Numbered from the stretch's first letter, positions 42,471-52,421 are shown. The stretch: DNA of 64,000 bases from Bacillus wiedmannii (GCF_001583695.1 NZ_LOBC01000008.1:1-64000), one strand, 5' to 3'. Notes: generated by a model not told the origin, from the sequence alone. Numbers and translations: made by a program.

Positions 42471-44141
42471 TTACATTTTTTCTGGTGCAGATACTCCTAC
42501 GATTGCTAATGCATTTTGAAGTGTAGTGCGTACTGCTTTCATTAACTCATAGCGAGCTTTACTTAATTCTAAGTTATCTTGGTTTAATACTTTTTCTGCA
42601 TTATAGAAGCTGTGTAATGCTGCTGCTAATTCAAATGCATAGCTTGTAATGCGGTGTGGCAGACGTTTTTGTGCTGCATCCGCAACTACAGCTGGGAATT
42701 CACCAAGTTTTTTCAGTAACTCTACTTCTTTCTCCGAAGTAACAAGCTTGTAATTCACGTCTCCGCCTGCAGCTAGTCCTAACTCTTCACCTTGACGAAG
42801 GATACTGCATACGCGAGCATGAGCATACTGTGCATAGTATACTGGGTTTTCATTAGATTTTGATACAGCTAAGTCCATATCGAAGTCTAAATGAGAATCA
42901 CCGCTACGCATTGCAAAGAAGTAACGCATTGCGTCCACACCTACTTCTTCCATAAGCTCACGAAGTGTAACTGCTTTACCTGTACGCTTACTCATCTTCA
43001 TTTTTTCACCATTTTGGTACAGTTGTACCATTTGGATGATTTCTACTTCAAGTGTTTCTTTATCGTAACCTAGCGCTTGAATAGCAGCTTTCATACGAGG
43101 AATGTAACCGTGGTGGTCAGCACCCCAAATGTTGATTAACTTATCGAAACCACGCTCTAATTTATCACGATGGTAAGCGATATCTGGCGTTAAGTATGTG
43201 TAAGAACCGTCGTTTTTAATTAATACACGGTTTTTGTCGTCACCGTAAGTCATAGAACGGAACCAAGTTGCACCGCCTTCTTCAAAGATCTCGTCACGCT
43301 CTTTTAATACTGCAAGTGCAGCATCGATTTTTCCGTTTTTGTATAATGATGTTTCTGAGAACCATACATCAAACTTAACACGGAAGCTTTCTAAGTCTTT
43401 TTGAAGTTTTGCTAACTCATATTTTAAACCGTATGAACGATAGAACTCATAGCTTTCTTCAGCATCAGCTTTTGCATAACGATCGCCAAACTCTTCAGCT
43501 AAACGCTTACCGATTCCAATGATGTCCGCACCATGGTATCCGTCTTCTGGCATTTCTTTCTCTAGGCCTAAAGCTTGCATGTAACGAGCTTCGACAGAAA
43601 GAGCTAAGTTATGAATTTGGTTACCAGCGTCATTAATGTAGTACTCACGAGATACATCGTATCCTGCTTTTGCTAATACGTTACATAAAGTGTCACCTAC
43701 TGCCGCACCACGTGCATGTCCTAAGTGAAGGTCACCTGTTGGGTTCGCAGATACGAACTCAATTTGTACTTTTTCACCTTTACCAGTATTCGTTTCACCG
43801 TAAGCTTCGCCAGCGTTAACGATTGTTGGGATTAAGTCTGTTAAGTAGCTATTATCCATGTAGAAGTTAATGAAACCAGGTCCTGCGATTTCAATTTTTT
43901 CAATAGAAGCTTTTGCTTTATCGAAGTTTGCAACTAATTCTTCTGCAATCATACGAGGTGCTTTTTTCGCAACGCGTGCAAGTTGCATTGCCATATTTGT
44001 AGAGAAGTCACCATTTGTTTTATCTTTTGGAGATTCTAATACAACGTTTGGAATCTGTTCTTCTGTCGCTAATTCTGCCTTTAATACAGCAGCTTGAATT
44101 TCTTCTTTAATCAATCCTTTTACTTGTTCTAAAGAATTCAT
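42471..44141 (-). CDS. argS: arginyl-tRNA synthetase
   Basis: Charges tRNA-Arg. 556 residues. Class I synthetase with N-terminal additional domain, HIGH-equivalent in [15 protein letters not shown] (about 130-145), KMSKS-equivalent [12 protein letters not shown] and a C-terminal DALR anticodon-binding domain (from about 435, [18 protein letters not shown]). The GGAGGC ribosome-binding site upstream lies inside the end of the preceding DUF1934 gene, whose stop codon abuts the argS start; the ywiB-argS order matches B. subtilis. Confidence 0.97.
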   Translation of the reverse strand: MNSLEQVKGLIKEEIQAAVLKAELATEEQIPNVVLESPKDKTNGDFSTNMAMQLARVAKKAPRMIAEELVANFDKAKASIEKIEIAGPGFINFYMDNSYLTDLIPTIVNAGEAYGETNTGKGEKVQIEFVSANPTGDLHLGHARGAAVGDTLCNVLAKAGYDVSREYYINDAGNQIHNLALSVEARYMQALGLEKEMPEDGYHGADIIGIGKRLAEEFGDRYAKADAEESYEFYRSYGLKYELAKLQKDLESFRVKFDVWFSETSLYKNGKIDAALAVLKERDEIFEEGGATWFRSMTYGDDKNRVLIKNDGSYTYLTPDIAYHRDKLERGFDKLINIWGADHHGYIPRMKAAIQALGYDKETLEVEIIQMVQLYQNGEKMKMSKRTGKAVTLRELMEEVGVDAMRYFFAMRSGDSHLDFDMDLAVSKSNENPVYYAQYAHARVCSILRQGEELGLAAGGDVNYKLVTSEKEVELLKKLGEFPAVVADAAQKRLPHRITSYAFELAAALHSFYNAEKVLNQDNLELSKARYELMKAVRTTLQNALAIVGVSAPEKM

Positions 44142-44578
44142 TATTTTGCCTCCTTCAAATTAAGTGTAATTGTATATCTGCCAGCTTCTTGTTCACTTAG
44201 AAGCAATGCGTACGTTAAGAAAAGTTGTCCTTTTTTCTTTTCATCCGACCATTTAAAAAGAACGTTATCAGTTTTCGTTTGCAATGCAAACGTACCAAGT
44301 TCACTCGTATACGTACCAGTTGTCCATTCACCTTTCACATGCGTTTGACGCATTGAAACAGCACCTGAACGCATAATGAGAACTTGTTCATCTTGAATTT
44401 TAATAATTGTTTTCACTTCGCCCTGTTCGTTCGGCTCTTGGAATGTTACATATGTACCTTGACCTTTTACATAGTATTGACCATTTGCTTCAAAAGCAAC
44501 GGTTTCCTTCCTCGCCCCTTCACGGATTTCTGTTACGAAATGAACGTGTACCGGCAAGCCTGCAAGTTGTTTCTCCAC
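44141..44578 (-). CDS. DUF1934 (YwiB-like) beta-barrel protein
   Basis: About 145 residues; small lipocalin-like beta-barrel family of unknown function. Alternating strands such as [36 protein letters not shown] and [18 protein letters not shown] match the YwiB type found upstream of argS in Bacillus. I place the start at the GTG at 44578 because AAAGGTG sits 8 bases before it; a TTG at 44596 would lie upstream of that site. It is co-transcribed with argS. Confidence 0.82.
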   Translation of the reverse strand: MEKQLAGLPVHVHFVTEIREGARKETVAFEANGQYYVKGQGTYVTFQEPNEQGEVKTIIKIQDEQVLIMRSGAVSMRQTHVKGEWTTGTYTSELGTFALQTKTDNVLFKWSDEKKKGQLFLTYALLLSEQEAGRYTITLNLKEAK

Positions 44579-44780
44579 GTCTTGCACACCTTTCAAATGT
44601 TATAGATATTAAATACTACTTATAATAAATCACTTTTCCTATCATATCAAAAAAAACCTCTGTCTGTCTGCTGAAAAATCAGGAAAACTCCATTTCAAAA
44701 AATAATTCACTTTCACTTTATTTCATATGATAAAATGTTTTTTAAATCTAAATATTCTTTCATTTGAAGAGGTGAGTTAT

Positions 44781-45767
44781 GTGCTACCAACAAAATTGAA
44801 AAAAGGTGATGAAATTAGAGTTATTTCACCATCTTGTAGTCTAAGTATTGTCTCAAATACGAACCAAGAGCTTGCTATGAAAAGATTAACCGATATGGGC
44901 TTTCAAGTTACATTCTCAACATATGCTGATGAGATAGATCGATTTGCTTCCTCTTCTATTTCTTCACGTGTTCAAGACCTCCACGAGGCATTTAGAGACC
45001 CTAATGTAAAAGCCGTTTTGACAACACTTGGCGGATACAACTCTAATAGTTTATTGAAACATCTCGATTATGATTTAATTCGAGAAAACTCGAAATTTTT
45101 CTGTGGCTATTCTGATATTACCGCTTTAAATAATGCAATTTACACAAAAACAGGACTTATTACATTTTCAGGACCCCATTTCTCTTCATTTGGAATGGAG
45201 AAAGGTCTCGAATATACGACTGATTACTTTTTACAATGCTTAACTTCTAATAAGCCTATTGAAGTCCTACCATCTGAAACGTGGAGCGATGATTCTTGGT
45301 ATATAGATCAGGAAAATCGAGAATTCATTACAAATGAAGGTTATATTTCGATTCATGAAGGCGAAGCAACTGGAGAGATTATCGGTGGTAATATGAGTAC
45401 ATTGAATTTACTACAAGGTACACCATATATGCCAAACTTACAGGGGAAAATATTATTTCTTGAGGAGGATAGTTTAACTGGAAAAGCTACCCTTAACACT
45501 TTTGATCGTTATTTACATTCTCTTATGCAGCAACCTGACTTTGAACATGTAAAAGGCATCGTTATAGGAAAGATGCAAAAAGGTGCAGAATGTACGATAG
45601 AAGACATTCAAGAAATGATTGCTTCAAAGCCTGAACTTACACATATACCTATCATTGCAAACGCAAGTTTCGGGCATACAACCCCGATTTTCACTTTCCC
45701 AATTGGTGGACGTGCAAAAATCATTTCTAATAAAGAGAATTCAGCTATCACCATTTTAACGCACTAA
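44781..45767 (+). CDS. S66 family LD-carboxypeptidase / MccF-like protein
   Basis: About 328 residues from the GTG at 44781, which follows AAGAGGTGAG; an upstream ATG at 44727 lacks a site. N-terminal motif KKGDEIRVISPSCS, nucleophile Ser in FCGYSDITALNNAI (about 105), then GGNMSTLNLLQGTPYMP, catalytic Glu in ILFLEEDS and His in ASFGHTTPIFTFPIGG. The family includes LD-carboxypeptidases for murein recycling and MccF, which detoxifies microcin C-type peptide-nucleotides. The WSDDSWY loop region resembles MccF proteins. It stands alone, without microcin genes. Confidence 0.9.
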   Translation: MLPTKLKKGDEIRVISPSCSLSIVSNTNQELAMKRLTDMGFQVTFSTYADEIDRFASSSISSRVQDLHEAFRDPNVKAVLTTLGGYNSNSLLKHLDYDLIRENSKFFCGYSDITALNNAIYTKTGLITFSGPHFSSFGMEKGLEYTTDYFLQCLTSNKPIEVLPSETWSDDSWYIDQENREFITNEGYISIHEGEATGEIIGGNMSTLNLLQGTPYMPNLQGKILFLEEDSLTGKATLNTFDRYLHSLMQQPDFEHVKGIVIGKMQKGAECTIEDIQEMIASKPELTHIPIIANASFGHTTPIFTFPIGGRAKIISNKENSAITILTH

Positions 45768-45794
45768 AAAAGGAGCGAACGATTTGCTCCTTTT
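45766..45794. terminator. bidirectional terminator, S66 peptidase / YxeA genes
   Basis: The stem AAAAGGAGC / GCTCCTTTT is flanked by A-run and T-run between two converging genes. Confidence 0.82.
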
Positions 45795-46155
45795 ACGGTT
45801 TTTCTATTTTTTCCAACGCTTTTTGCGGAATTGATTCTTTTGGAATTTCAGCCCATCCTTTTCCTTGCATACCTTTTGCATAAATTTTTATAAACGCCCC
45901 CGTATGCAATTCACGGTTCATCATTCTTTTCACAACTTGTAACTTTCCGTCTTCTGTATACCCTTTAAATGTATACAAGTATTCACCGTCTTTTTTCTCA
46001 CCTTTATTTATAACCGCATAATAATCTTGTATTTCTTTATTTGAAAAGAAGTTGTCTACAAAAGCATGCACACCTTCTGTTTTCGTGTTTAAATAGTACG
46101 CTGTTCCACCTAAAATAATGGCGAATACAGCTAAAACTTTAATTACCAATTTCAT
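45793..46155 (-). CDS. YxeA family (DUF1093) secreted/membrane-anchored protein
   Basis: 120 residues from the ATG at 46155 (AGGAGG upstream). An N-terminal membrane segment or signal (MKLVIKVLAVFAIILGGTAYYLN) precedes a small OB-like domain (DYYAVINKGEKKDGEYLYTFKGYTEDGKLQVVKRM, then LHTGAFIKIYAKGMQGKGWAEIPKESIP). YxeA-type proteins are of unknown function and usually sit in envelope-stress or bacteriocin contexts. Here it has no operon partner. Confidence 0.82.
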   Translation of the reverse strand: MKLVIKVLAVFAIILGGTAYYLNTKTEGVHAFVDNFFSNKEIQDYYAVINKGEKKDGEYLYTFKGYTEDGKLQVVKRMMNRELHTGAFIKIYAKGMQGKGWAEIPKESIPQKALEKIEKP

Positions 46156-46389
46156 ACATGCGCCTCCTGTTTGCACTTCTTTCTCACTAATCTTATGTCT
46201 ATACCTGTATTATACGGAAAAAGGCATACTATACTCTATTGAAAAGTCTTACACTTTCCTTACATTATTGTAAGGGTTTTTCAACTTATAGCAATTTCCC
46301 AATAAAAAATTTTTCCGTTTCATGAACTTTTATATTATTATTGAATGATACAAATTTTTATTACAAAAATCAAAGGAGACAGTTTTCAA

Positions 46390-47427
46390 ATGGCTATCTT
46401 GCAAGGTTTAGCACTATTACTTGTTGTACTTTGTCTATTTACACTTTTTAGTTACCGTGCTCCTTACGGAATGAAAGCAATGGGTGCTTTAGCTAATGCA
46501 GCAATCGCAAGTTTTCTTATTGAAGCATTTCACCGTTATATCGGTGGAGAGATGTTTCATAATGACTTTTTACAATCAGTAGGAGAAGCTTCTGGTAGTA
46601 TGAGCGGTGTCGCAGCGGCAATTTTAGTCGCACTAGCAATCGGTGTTTCACCCGTATATGCTGTTTTAATCGGTATCGCTACTAGCGGATTCGGTATTTT
46701 ACCAGGATTTTTCGCTGGATACGTTTGCGCTTTCGTCGTGAAGTTTCTCGAAAAGAAATTACCGGCTGGTGTAGAGTTTTTAGCAATTTTATTTATTGCC
46801 GCACCAATCTCACGCGGAATGGCCATGCTTATGGATCCGCTCGTGAACGCAACGCTCGGTAAAATCGGTTCTATGATTTCAGTTGCAACTACAGAAAGTC
46901 CTATCATTATGGGTATTATGCTTGGTGGATTAATAACAGTTATTTCTACCTCTCCATTAAGTTCTATGGCACTAACTGCAATGCTAGGATTAACAGGTTT
47001 ACCAATGGCAATTGGTAGTCTTGCCGTAGCAGCCTCAGCCCCAATGAACTTTATTTTCTTTAAACGACTAAAAATTTGTTCAAAAAAAGACACAATCGCT
47101 GTAGCAATCGAGCCTTTAACACAAGCCGATGTTGTTTCAGCAAATCCAATTCCAATTTATGCGACAAACTTCGTTGGCGGTGCCCTTGCTGGTATTATTA
47201 CATCTCTGTTCCAGCTCGTTAATAATGCGCCAGGAACAGCATCACCAATCCCAGGACTTCTTGTCTTATTCGGATTTAATGACGTTGTAAAAGTAACAAT
47301 TGCTGCTGTATTATGTGGAATCGTTACCACGATTGTTGGATACATCGGATCAATCGTGTTCCGTAAATATCCAATTCGTTCTGCTGATGAAATTCGCGGC
47401 ATTACTTCGGAAGAGAAGGTTGCATAA
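46390..47427 (+). CDS. EIIC-like membrane protein (PfoR / PTS_EIIC_2 family)
   Basis: 345 residues with about 9-10 membrane segments. Glycine/alanine-rich helices (PYGMKAMGALANAAIASFLIEAFHRYIGGEMFHN, VSPVYAVLIGIATSGFGILPGFFAGY, SPIPGLLVLFGFNDV) match the EIIC-like family that includes the Clostridium PfoR 'toxin regulator'. There is no EIIA or EIIB partner nearby, so a true PTS role is doubtful. The start at 46390 is fixed by AAAGGAG 13 bases upstream; the frame opens at 46345. Confidence 0.82.
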   Translation: MAILQGLALLLVVLCLFTLFSYRAPYGMKAMGALANAAIASFLIEAFHRYIGGEMFHNDFLQSVGEASGSMSGVAAAILVALAIGVSPVYAVLIGIATSGFGILPGFFAGYVCAFVVKFLEKKLPAGVEFLAILFIAAPISRGMAMLMDPLVNATLGKIGSMISVATTESPIIMGIMLGGLITVISTSPLSSMALTAMLGLTGLPMAIGSLAVAASAPMNFIFFKRLKICSKKDTIAVAIEPLTQADVVSANPIPIYATNFVGGALAGIITSLFQLVNNAPGTASPIPGLLVLFGFNDVVKVTIAAVLCGIVTTIVGYIGSIVFRKYPIRSADEIRGITSEEKVA

Positions 47428-47468
47428 GAAAAAGAGCTATTCTCATCGTTTGAGAATAGCTCTTTTTT
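47428..47468 (+). terminator. EIIC-like gene terminator
   Basis: The 15-bp stem AAAGAGCTATTCTCA / TGAGAATAGCTCTTT is followed by a T-run. Confidence 0.88.
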
Positions 47469-47762
47469 ATCCAGCTACAGCGGCTAGAATCTCCGGCCAT
47501 TTCACACTCTCGGTCGAAGCCAAAGGTGCTTCTCGGTCGGGCGTTCCAATGACCTGCGATTCTGAGCGAGCTGCCTCCGCTTTTATTCTATCCAGTTACG
47601 CCTTCTAGACCCTTGCGTCTAAGCAGTCGGCTTCACTTTTATTTTATCTAGCTGCATCGGCTAGAATGATCGGTGGCTTCGCTTCTTCCTTCGAGGCAAA
47701 AAACGCCTCTATGTCTGAAGCTCCATCCCCCTCACATTCTGAGCGAGCCGATTCCGCTTTTA
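47469..47762 (+). repeat. tandem block of three gene-end repeat units
   Basis: Unit A, 47469-47587: CCAGCTACAGCGGCTAGAAT to GATTCTGAGCGAGCTGCCTCCGCTTTT. Unit B, 47588-47641: a short degenerate form from CCAGTTACGCCTTCTAGA to CACTTTTATT. Unit C, 47642-47762: CTAGCTGCATCGGCTAGAAT to ATTCTGAGCGAGCCGATTCCGCTTTT. Unit C is nearly the same as 1-141 in reverse. The block fills the entire gap between two converging genes and ends on the speB stop codon. Confidence 0.78.
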
Positions 47763-48632
47763 CTTTACCCAACCGAGCAGCATTTCCCGCACGAATTTGC
47801 TTGCTGCGACTGGTGTTTGATCACTATGGTCGTAGACAGGAGCTACTTCTACTAAGTCTGCTCCAACTACATTTATATTTGAATTTGCAATTGCCACGAT
47901 GGAATCTAATAATTCTTTAGATGTGATACCTCCAGCTTCTAACGTTCCTGTTCCTGGAGCGTGAGCTGGGTCTAATACGTCAATGTCGATTGTGACATAA
48001 ACTGGGCGTCCTGCAAGTTTCGGTAATACTTCTTTTAACGGTTCTAATACGTCAAATTTATATAAGTTCATACCTACTTCTTTTGCCCATTCGAATTCTT
48101 CCTTCATTCCAGAACGAATACCGAAAGAATATACGTTTTCCGGACCAATTAAATCGCACACTTTACGAATAGGTGTAGAGTGGGATAAAGGCTCCCCTTC
48201 ATACGATTCACGTAAATCAGTATGAGCATCCATATGGATGATTGCTAAATCCGGATATTTTTTTGCCATTGCCTTAAAAATTGGCCAAGACACTAAGTGC
48301 TCACCGCCGAGACCTAGTGGAAACTTATCGGCATCTAAAAGTTTTGATACATACTCTTCAATCATGTCTATGCTACGCTGTGGATTTCCAAATGGTAATG
48401 GAATATCACCCGCATCAAAATATTTTACCTCTTCTAGTTCACGATCTAAATATGGGCTATATTCTTCAAGACCGATTGACACTTCACGAATACGTGCAGG
48501 GCCAAAACGAGAACCTGGACGGTAGCTTACTGTCCAATCCATTGGCATCCCGTAAATAACTGCCTCTGACTCTTCAAAACTTGGATGACTTTTAATAAAT
48601 ACTTTACCTGAATAAGCTTCATCAAAACGCAT
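47760..48632 (-). CDS. speB: agmatinase (ureohydrolase)
   Basis: Hydrolyses agmatine to putrescine and urea in polyamine synthesis. 290 residues with all ureohydrolase manganese motifs: GGEHLVSWP, IHMDAHTDLR and VTIDIDVLDPAHAPGTGTLEAGG, plus VVGADLVEVAPVYD. The neighbouring gene speE uses the putrescine product, as in B. subtilis. The AGGAGG site supports the start. A 218-bp gap with repeat-like debris (GGAGCGAGCTGCTCC near 48693) separates it from speE. Confidence 0.95.
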   Translation of the reverse strand: MRFDEAYSGKVFIKSHPSFEESEAVIYGMPMDWTVSYRPGSRFGPARIREVSIGLEEYSPYLDRELEEVKYFDAGDIPLPFGNPQRSIDMIEEYVSKLLDADKFPLGLGGEHLVSWPIFKAMAKKYPDLAIIHMDAHTDLRESYEGEPLSHSTPIRKVCDLIGPENVYSFGIRSGMKEEFEWAKEVGMNLYKFDVLEPLKEVLPKLAGRPVYVTIDIDVLDPAHAPGTGTLEAGGITSKELLDSIVAIANSNINVVGADLVEVAPVYDHSDQTPVAASKFVREMLLGWVK

Positions 48633-48850
48633 ACTCTTTTCCTCCTTGTGTGGAACTTAAGGTATCCCAACCTTTCATTATTTCTCAAATTTGGAGCGAG
48701 CTGCTCCTCTTTCTCGATTTACCTGTGCCTTCTTTTTCTTACAAGAAGACTACTTCATTTGTAGCAGTGTAAGTAACTAGCATGTTCAAGCCCTCTAGAC
48801 AAACACCTTAAATGAGTAACTTACACTTTATTTATTTCAATTTAACGCTC

Positions 48851-49678
48851 TTACTTAATTAAATCGCCAACAAATTTCGGTAATGCGAATGCTGCATTGT
48901 GTAATTCTTTTGTGTAGTATTTCGTTTCGATTTCGTGGAAACGCTCTTCACTCACTTCTAATGGATCATGTTTTTTAGATCCAATTGTGAACGTCCAAAG
49001 ACCACTTGGGTAAGTTGGAATGTTCGCTGTGTATAAACGAGTAATTGGGAAGATCTCCTTTACGTCTTTAAACACAGTTGTAATTAGTTCTGGTGTGAAC
49101 CAAGGGTTGTCCGTTTGTGCAACGAAAATACCATCTTCTTTTAACGCTTTAGAGATTCCAGCGTAGAAGCCTTTTGTAAATAGATTTACTGCTGGTCCTA
49201 CTGGCTCAGTAGAATCTACCATAATTACGTCATATTCATTTTCGCTTTCTGCAATGTGTAGGAAACCATCTCCTACTTTTACTTCTACACGCTCATTATC
49301 TAGTGCGCCTGCAATTGATGGTAAGTATTGTTTAGAGTACTCAATTACTTTTCCATCGATTTCAACAAGAGTTGCTTTCTTTACGCTTGGGTGTTTTAAC
49401 ACTTCACGAATAACACCGCCATCGCCACCACCTACAACTAATACGTTTTCAGGGTTTGGATGTGTAAATAAAGGTACGTGCGCTACCATTTCATGATAAA
49501 CGAACTCATCTTTTTCTGTTGTCATAACCATGCCATCTAAAATAAGCATGTTTCCGAACTCTTCCGTTTCAACCATATCAAGTTTTTGGAATTCTGTTTG
49601 CTCCGTATGTAATGTGCGGTTAATACGCGCCGTAATCCCAAAATGTTTTGTTTGTTTTTCAGTGAACCATAGTTCCAT
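48851..49678 (-). CDS. speE: spermidine synthase
   Basis: Transfers aminopropyl from decarboxylated SAM to putrescine. 275 residues: N-terminal beta-domain ([19 protein letters not shown]), Rossmann methyltransferase-like core with [19 protein letters not shown], the active-site [10 protein letters not shown] segment and QTDNPWF. Order speE-speB is conserved in Bacillus. The gene reads toward speB, so the two may share a transcript. Confidence 0.96.
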   Translation of the reverse strand: MELWFTEKQTKHFGITARINRTLHTEQTEFQKLDMVETEEFGNMLILDGMVMTTEKDEFVYHEMVAHVPLFTHPNPENVLVVGGGDGGVIREVLKHPSVKKATLVEIDGKVIEYSKQYLPSIAGALDNERVEVKVGDGFLHIAESENEYDVIMVDSTEPVGPAVNLFTKGFYAGISKALKEDGIFVAQTDNPWFTPELITTVFKDVKEIFPITRLYTANIPTYPSGLWTFTIGSKKHDPLEVSEERFHEIETKYYTKELHNAAFALPKFVGDLIK

Positions 49679-49852
49679 CGTACAATCACGCCTTTCAATG
49701 CAAATTTATAATAGGGACATCATTAATGTCCCCTAACAAAAATAAAACAAAACATCCAAAAAGTATAGTTAAAAGTACAAAAATACCGAAAATATATTTT
49801 AGTCAGAGGGTTCTAACATATGTACGAAAAGGGATTGCCCTGTAATAGGAAA

Positions 49853-49878
49853 GAAAACCCTTTCTTAAGAAAGGGCTT
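49853..49878 (-). terminator. MFS gene terminator with stop codon in its centre
   Basis: CCCTTTCTTAAGAAAGGG (49858-49875) is a perfect 18-nt palindrome. The MFS stop codon TAA is at its centre and a T-rich tract follows on the minus strand. Confidence 0.75.
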
Positions 49879-51037
49879 TTGTCTCTACTTCTACCGGTTT
49901 TCGAACCGGAATTAAAATCATTACAAAACCGACTAACACAACAATTCCACCGACTAAAAACGGACTTTGCGGTGAAACAGTGTGGCCAATGATTCCTGAT
50001 AAGATTGGAGCAATTGCGCCACCTAACCAACGAACGAAGTTATAAACACCTGATGTAACAGATCTTTCATAAGGTGAAATATCCATTACATAACTTGTAA
50101 ATAATGCATTATTTAATCCAGATGCTAATCCCGATAGAACAATTAATACAATTTGTAACCACATAACTTTCACGAAGAATAGTGCGATTAAGAAAAGCGC
50201 AAATACGAGTAAACTACCTTTCAACAATGCTTTCGGTTCATATTTCCCTTCTAGCTTATGGGCCAAAATTGCAGAACCGTAAGCTAACGCTAATCCCCAT
50301 CCGCAAAATACAAACCCTAATTGAATAGCAGATAAATGCATAATAAGTGGTGAATATGCTAGCACAACGAAAAATCCGTAGTAGTATAACATTCCTGAAA
50401 TCGCACCTTGCATAAACGGTTTATATTTCACCAGGTTAAGTAATTCCCCTACGCCTGCCGCTTTACGTTTCACTTTTCGCTCCGGTTCTTTTACAAAAAA
50501 GAAAACTAAAATAAATGCTAAGAAAATTAAAATACTCGTCGCAAAAAATGGGTAACGCCAAGAATGTCCACCTAATATCCCGCCTAATAACGGTCCGCCT
50601 GCCATCCCTAAACCGATAGCTGCTTCATATAGTCCTACTGCTTCATGAACTTCTTTACTTAATGCAATCAATAATGTCATCGCCGTTGCGAAGAACATCG
50701 CATTTCCTAATCCCCACCCCGCGCGGAAAATAGATAATTGGGCAATCGTTTGCGATATACCGCATATAAACGCAAATACAGTTACAATCGCAAGACCGAT
50801 CGTCATCATTCGTTTATCACCAAATCTTGATGCGAATATTCCAGCTGGTAACATCATAATTGCCATCGTTAAAATATATGCTGTAAATAACATCTCTACT
50901 TGCCAATGCGATGCACCAATTTGCTCAGCAATACTTGGTAAGATTGGGTCGACTACCCCTATACCCGAAAAGGCAAGGAAGGTAGCCACCACTGTAATCA
51001 ATCTCCCTAATTTTTGTTTGCTCTCCATTTTGATCAT
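49865..51037 (-). CDS. MFS drug-efflux-type transporter
   Basis: 390 residues, 12 predicted membrane helices, DHA1-like: motif A GIFASRFGDKRMMTIG after helix 2 and the motif C-like region GLGMAGGPLLGGILGG in helix 5. Probably a proton-coupled exporter. The start overlaps the stop of the MerR gene (ATGA), so the pair is translationally coupled and very likely a regulator-pump unit like bmr/bmrR. The substrate is unknown. An ATG four codons in (MESKQKLG) is an alternative start. Confidence 0.88.
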   Translation of the reverse strand: MIKMESKQKLGRLITVVATFLAFSGIGVVDPILPSIAEQIGASHWQVEMLFTAYILTMAIMMLPAGIFASRFGDKRMMTIGLAIVTVFAFICGISQTIAQLSIFRAGWGLGNAMFFATAMTLLIALSKEVHEAVGLYEAAIGLGMAGGPLLGGILGGHSWRYPFFATSILIFLAFILVFFFVKEPERKVKRKAAGVGELLNLVKYKPFMQGAISGMLYYYGFFVVLAYSPLIMHLSAIQLGFVFCGWGLALAYGSAILAHKLEGKYEPKALLKGSLLVFALFLIALFFVKVMWLQIVLIVLSGLASGLNNALFTSYVMDISPYERSVTSGVYNFVRWLGGAIAPILSGIIGHTVSPQSPFLVGGIVVLVGFVMILIPVRKPVEVETKALS

Positions 51038-51441
51038 TCTCCTTTTGTACTCTCTAAAAATGTCGCTGCACGATGTAGGCTATCTTCGAGTTCCGCCTTT
51101 ACACGCTGCATTTGCTCCATTTTCTCGTCTAGCGTTTGCACTTGTTTTTCAAGCATCTCTTTAATTTCTTGAATCACTTCGCGGTCACGAGGATTCTCAC
51201 TATTTCTTCTTTGCTCCATTCTTTCTTTTAACGATAAAAAATGTTGCATTTCTTGAAGCGTAATCCCTAATACTTCTTTCGCTTCTACAATCCTTTTAAT
51301 TCTGCCGATGTCCTCGTCCGTATACAGGCGAATGTTCCCCTCACTACGTTCAGGGGGATGAATTAAACCAATTTCCTCATAATAACGAAGTGTACGTTTT
51401 GTTAAACCAACTTGCTTTGTGACTTCATCAATTTTATACAT
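51034..51441 (-). CDS. MerR-family regulator of the efflux gene
   Basis: 135 residues from the ATG at 51441, preceded by GGGAGG. N-terminal winged HTH (YKIDEVTKQVGLTKRTLRYYEEIGLIHPPERSEGNIRLYTDEDIGRI) and a long coiled coil (about 75-125), with no metal-binding cysteines, so it is more likely a drug-responsive type. On the minus strand the region 51475-51500 carries ACGTTAACGTAA-like symmetry that could be its operator. Confidence 0.9.
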   Translation of the reverse strand: MYKIDEVTKQVGLTKRTLRYYEEIGLIHPPERSEGNIRLYTDEDIGRIKRIVEAKEVLGITLQEMQHFLSLKERMEQRRNSENPRDREVIQEIKEMLEKQVQTLDEKMEQMQRVKAELEDSLHRAATFLESTKGE

Positions 51442-51593
51442 GTTTATTCCTCCCTTCACTCGATTATTACATTTTACGTTAACGTTAACTTTTGTGCAAC
51501 TGTTAGACTTTTGTAAATGTTTCTCCCATTCAATTGTATTTTTCCAAAAGCAGTTTCATAATGAAAGAAAAGAAACGATAAGGAGATTTCCGT

Positions 51594-52319
51594 ATGAATA
51601 AACCACTTATTTTCGCCCACCGCGGGGTAAAAGGGACACATCCTGAAAATACGATGATTGCTTTCCAAGAAGCAGAACGCATTGGTGCCCACGGAATTGA
51701 GCTTGATGTCCACCTATCAAAAGATGGTGAACTTGTCGTGATTCACGATGAAACAGTAGATCGCACAACAAATGGCATAGGTCTTGTTTCTGAAAAAACG
51801 GTAGCGGAATTACAAGCTTTAGATGCCGGTAGCCATAAAGACCCTTCTTTCCATGAAGCAAAAATTCCAACGTTACGCGAAGTATTCATTTGGTTATCTA
51901 CGACAAATTTACAGCTCAACATTGAGTTGAAGACAGATGTTATCCACTATCCAACTATTGAAGAAAAAGCTATCGCTCTCGTTCGTGAATATCATCTATC
52001 TAATCAAATTGTATTCTCGTCATTTAACCACGACTCTGTTTCATTATTAGCAGAAATAGCTCCTGAAATCCCGAGAGCAATTTTATATGACACACCACTT
52101 GCTGATCCTATTGCTGAAGCAAAAAATAGAAACGCAACTGGTTTACACCCAAACTTTCAATTATTAACAAAAGAATTTGTCCAATTTGCACAAAATCAAG
52201 GGTACGCTTTCCGCCCTTATACAATTAACCAATACAAAGATTTACAAACTATGATTGACTACGGCGTAGATGTCATTATTACCGATTGGCCAGCGCGTGC
52301 CTTTGAGCTCCTTTCTTAA
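51594..52319 (+). CDS. glycerophosphodiester phosphodiesterase
   Basis: Hydrolyses glycerophosphodiesters to glycerol-3-phosphate and alcohol. 241 residues with HRGVKGTHPENTMIAF (catalytic His, Arg), GIELDVHLSKDGELVVIHDETVDRTT (metal Glu and Asp, catalytic His) and a C-terminal DVIITDWP. No signal peptide, so it is a cytosolic UgpQ-like form. AAGGAGA precedes the ATG. Confidence 0.92.
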   Translation: MNKPLIFAHRGVKGTHPENTMIAFQEAERIGAHGIELDVHLSKDGELVVIHDETVDRTTNGIGLVSEKTVAELQALDAGSHKDPSFHEAKIPTLREVFIWLSTTNLQLNIELKTDVIHYPTIEEKAIALVREYHLSNQIVFSSFNHDSVSLLAEIAPEIPRAILYDTPLADPIAEAKNRNATGLHPNFQLLTKEFVQFAQNQGYAFRPYTINQYKDLQTMIDYGVDVIITDWPARAFELLS

Positions 52320-52336
52320 TTAAAGGAGCTTTTTGT
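52306..52336 (+). terminator. glycerophosphodiesterase gene terminator overlapping its last codons
   Basis: The stem AGCTCCTTT / AAAGGAGCT has the stop codon in the 7-nt loop and a T-run after it. Confidence 0.82.
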
Positions 52337-52369
52337 TTTCGAAATTTCATTGTTTAAAATAACCGAAAA

Positions 52370-52411
52370 CCCTCAATACTAATACAATAATGTTTGTATT
52401 AGTATTGAGGG
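52370..52411 (+). promoter_or_regulatory. 18-bp hairpin that buries the pbpG ribosome-binding site
   Basis: A perfect stem 52370-52387 with 52394-52411 and a 6-nt loop TAATGT. The 3' arm includes GAGGG, the only plausible Shine-Dalgarno sequence for the ATG at 52422. It has no T-run, so it is not a terminator. As mRNA it would hide the translation start; as DNA it could be an operator. Confidence 0.65.
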
Positions 52412-52421
52412 GCTGAAAAAG

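Noticed and set aside
44597-44780. T-box or amino-acid riboswitch upstream of the argS transcription unit
   Set aside because: No T-box core sequence or terminator pair was seen in the short leader.
46557-47093. 178-codon minus-strand frame opposite the EIIC-like gene
   Set aside because: Shadow of a GC-richer membrane gene with no ribosome-binding site or family features; the plus-strand gene has clear membrane helices and AAAGGAG.
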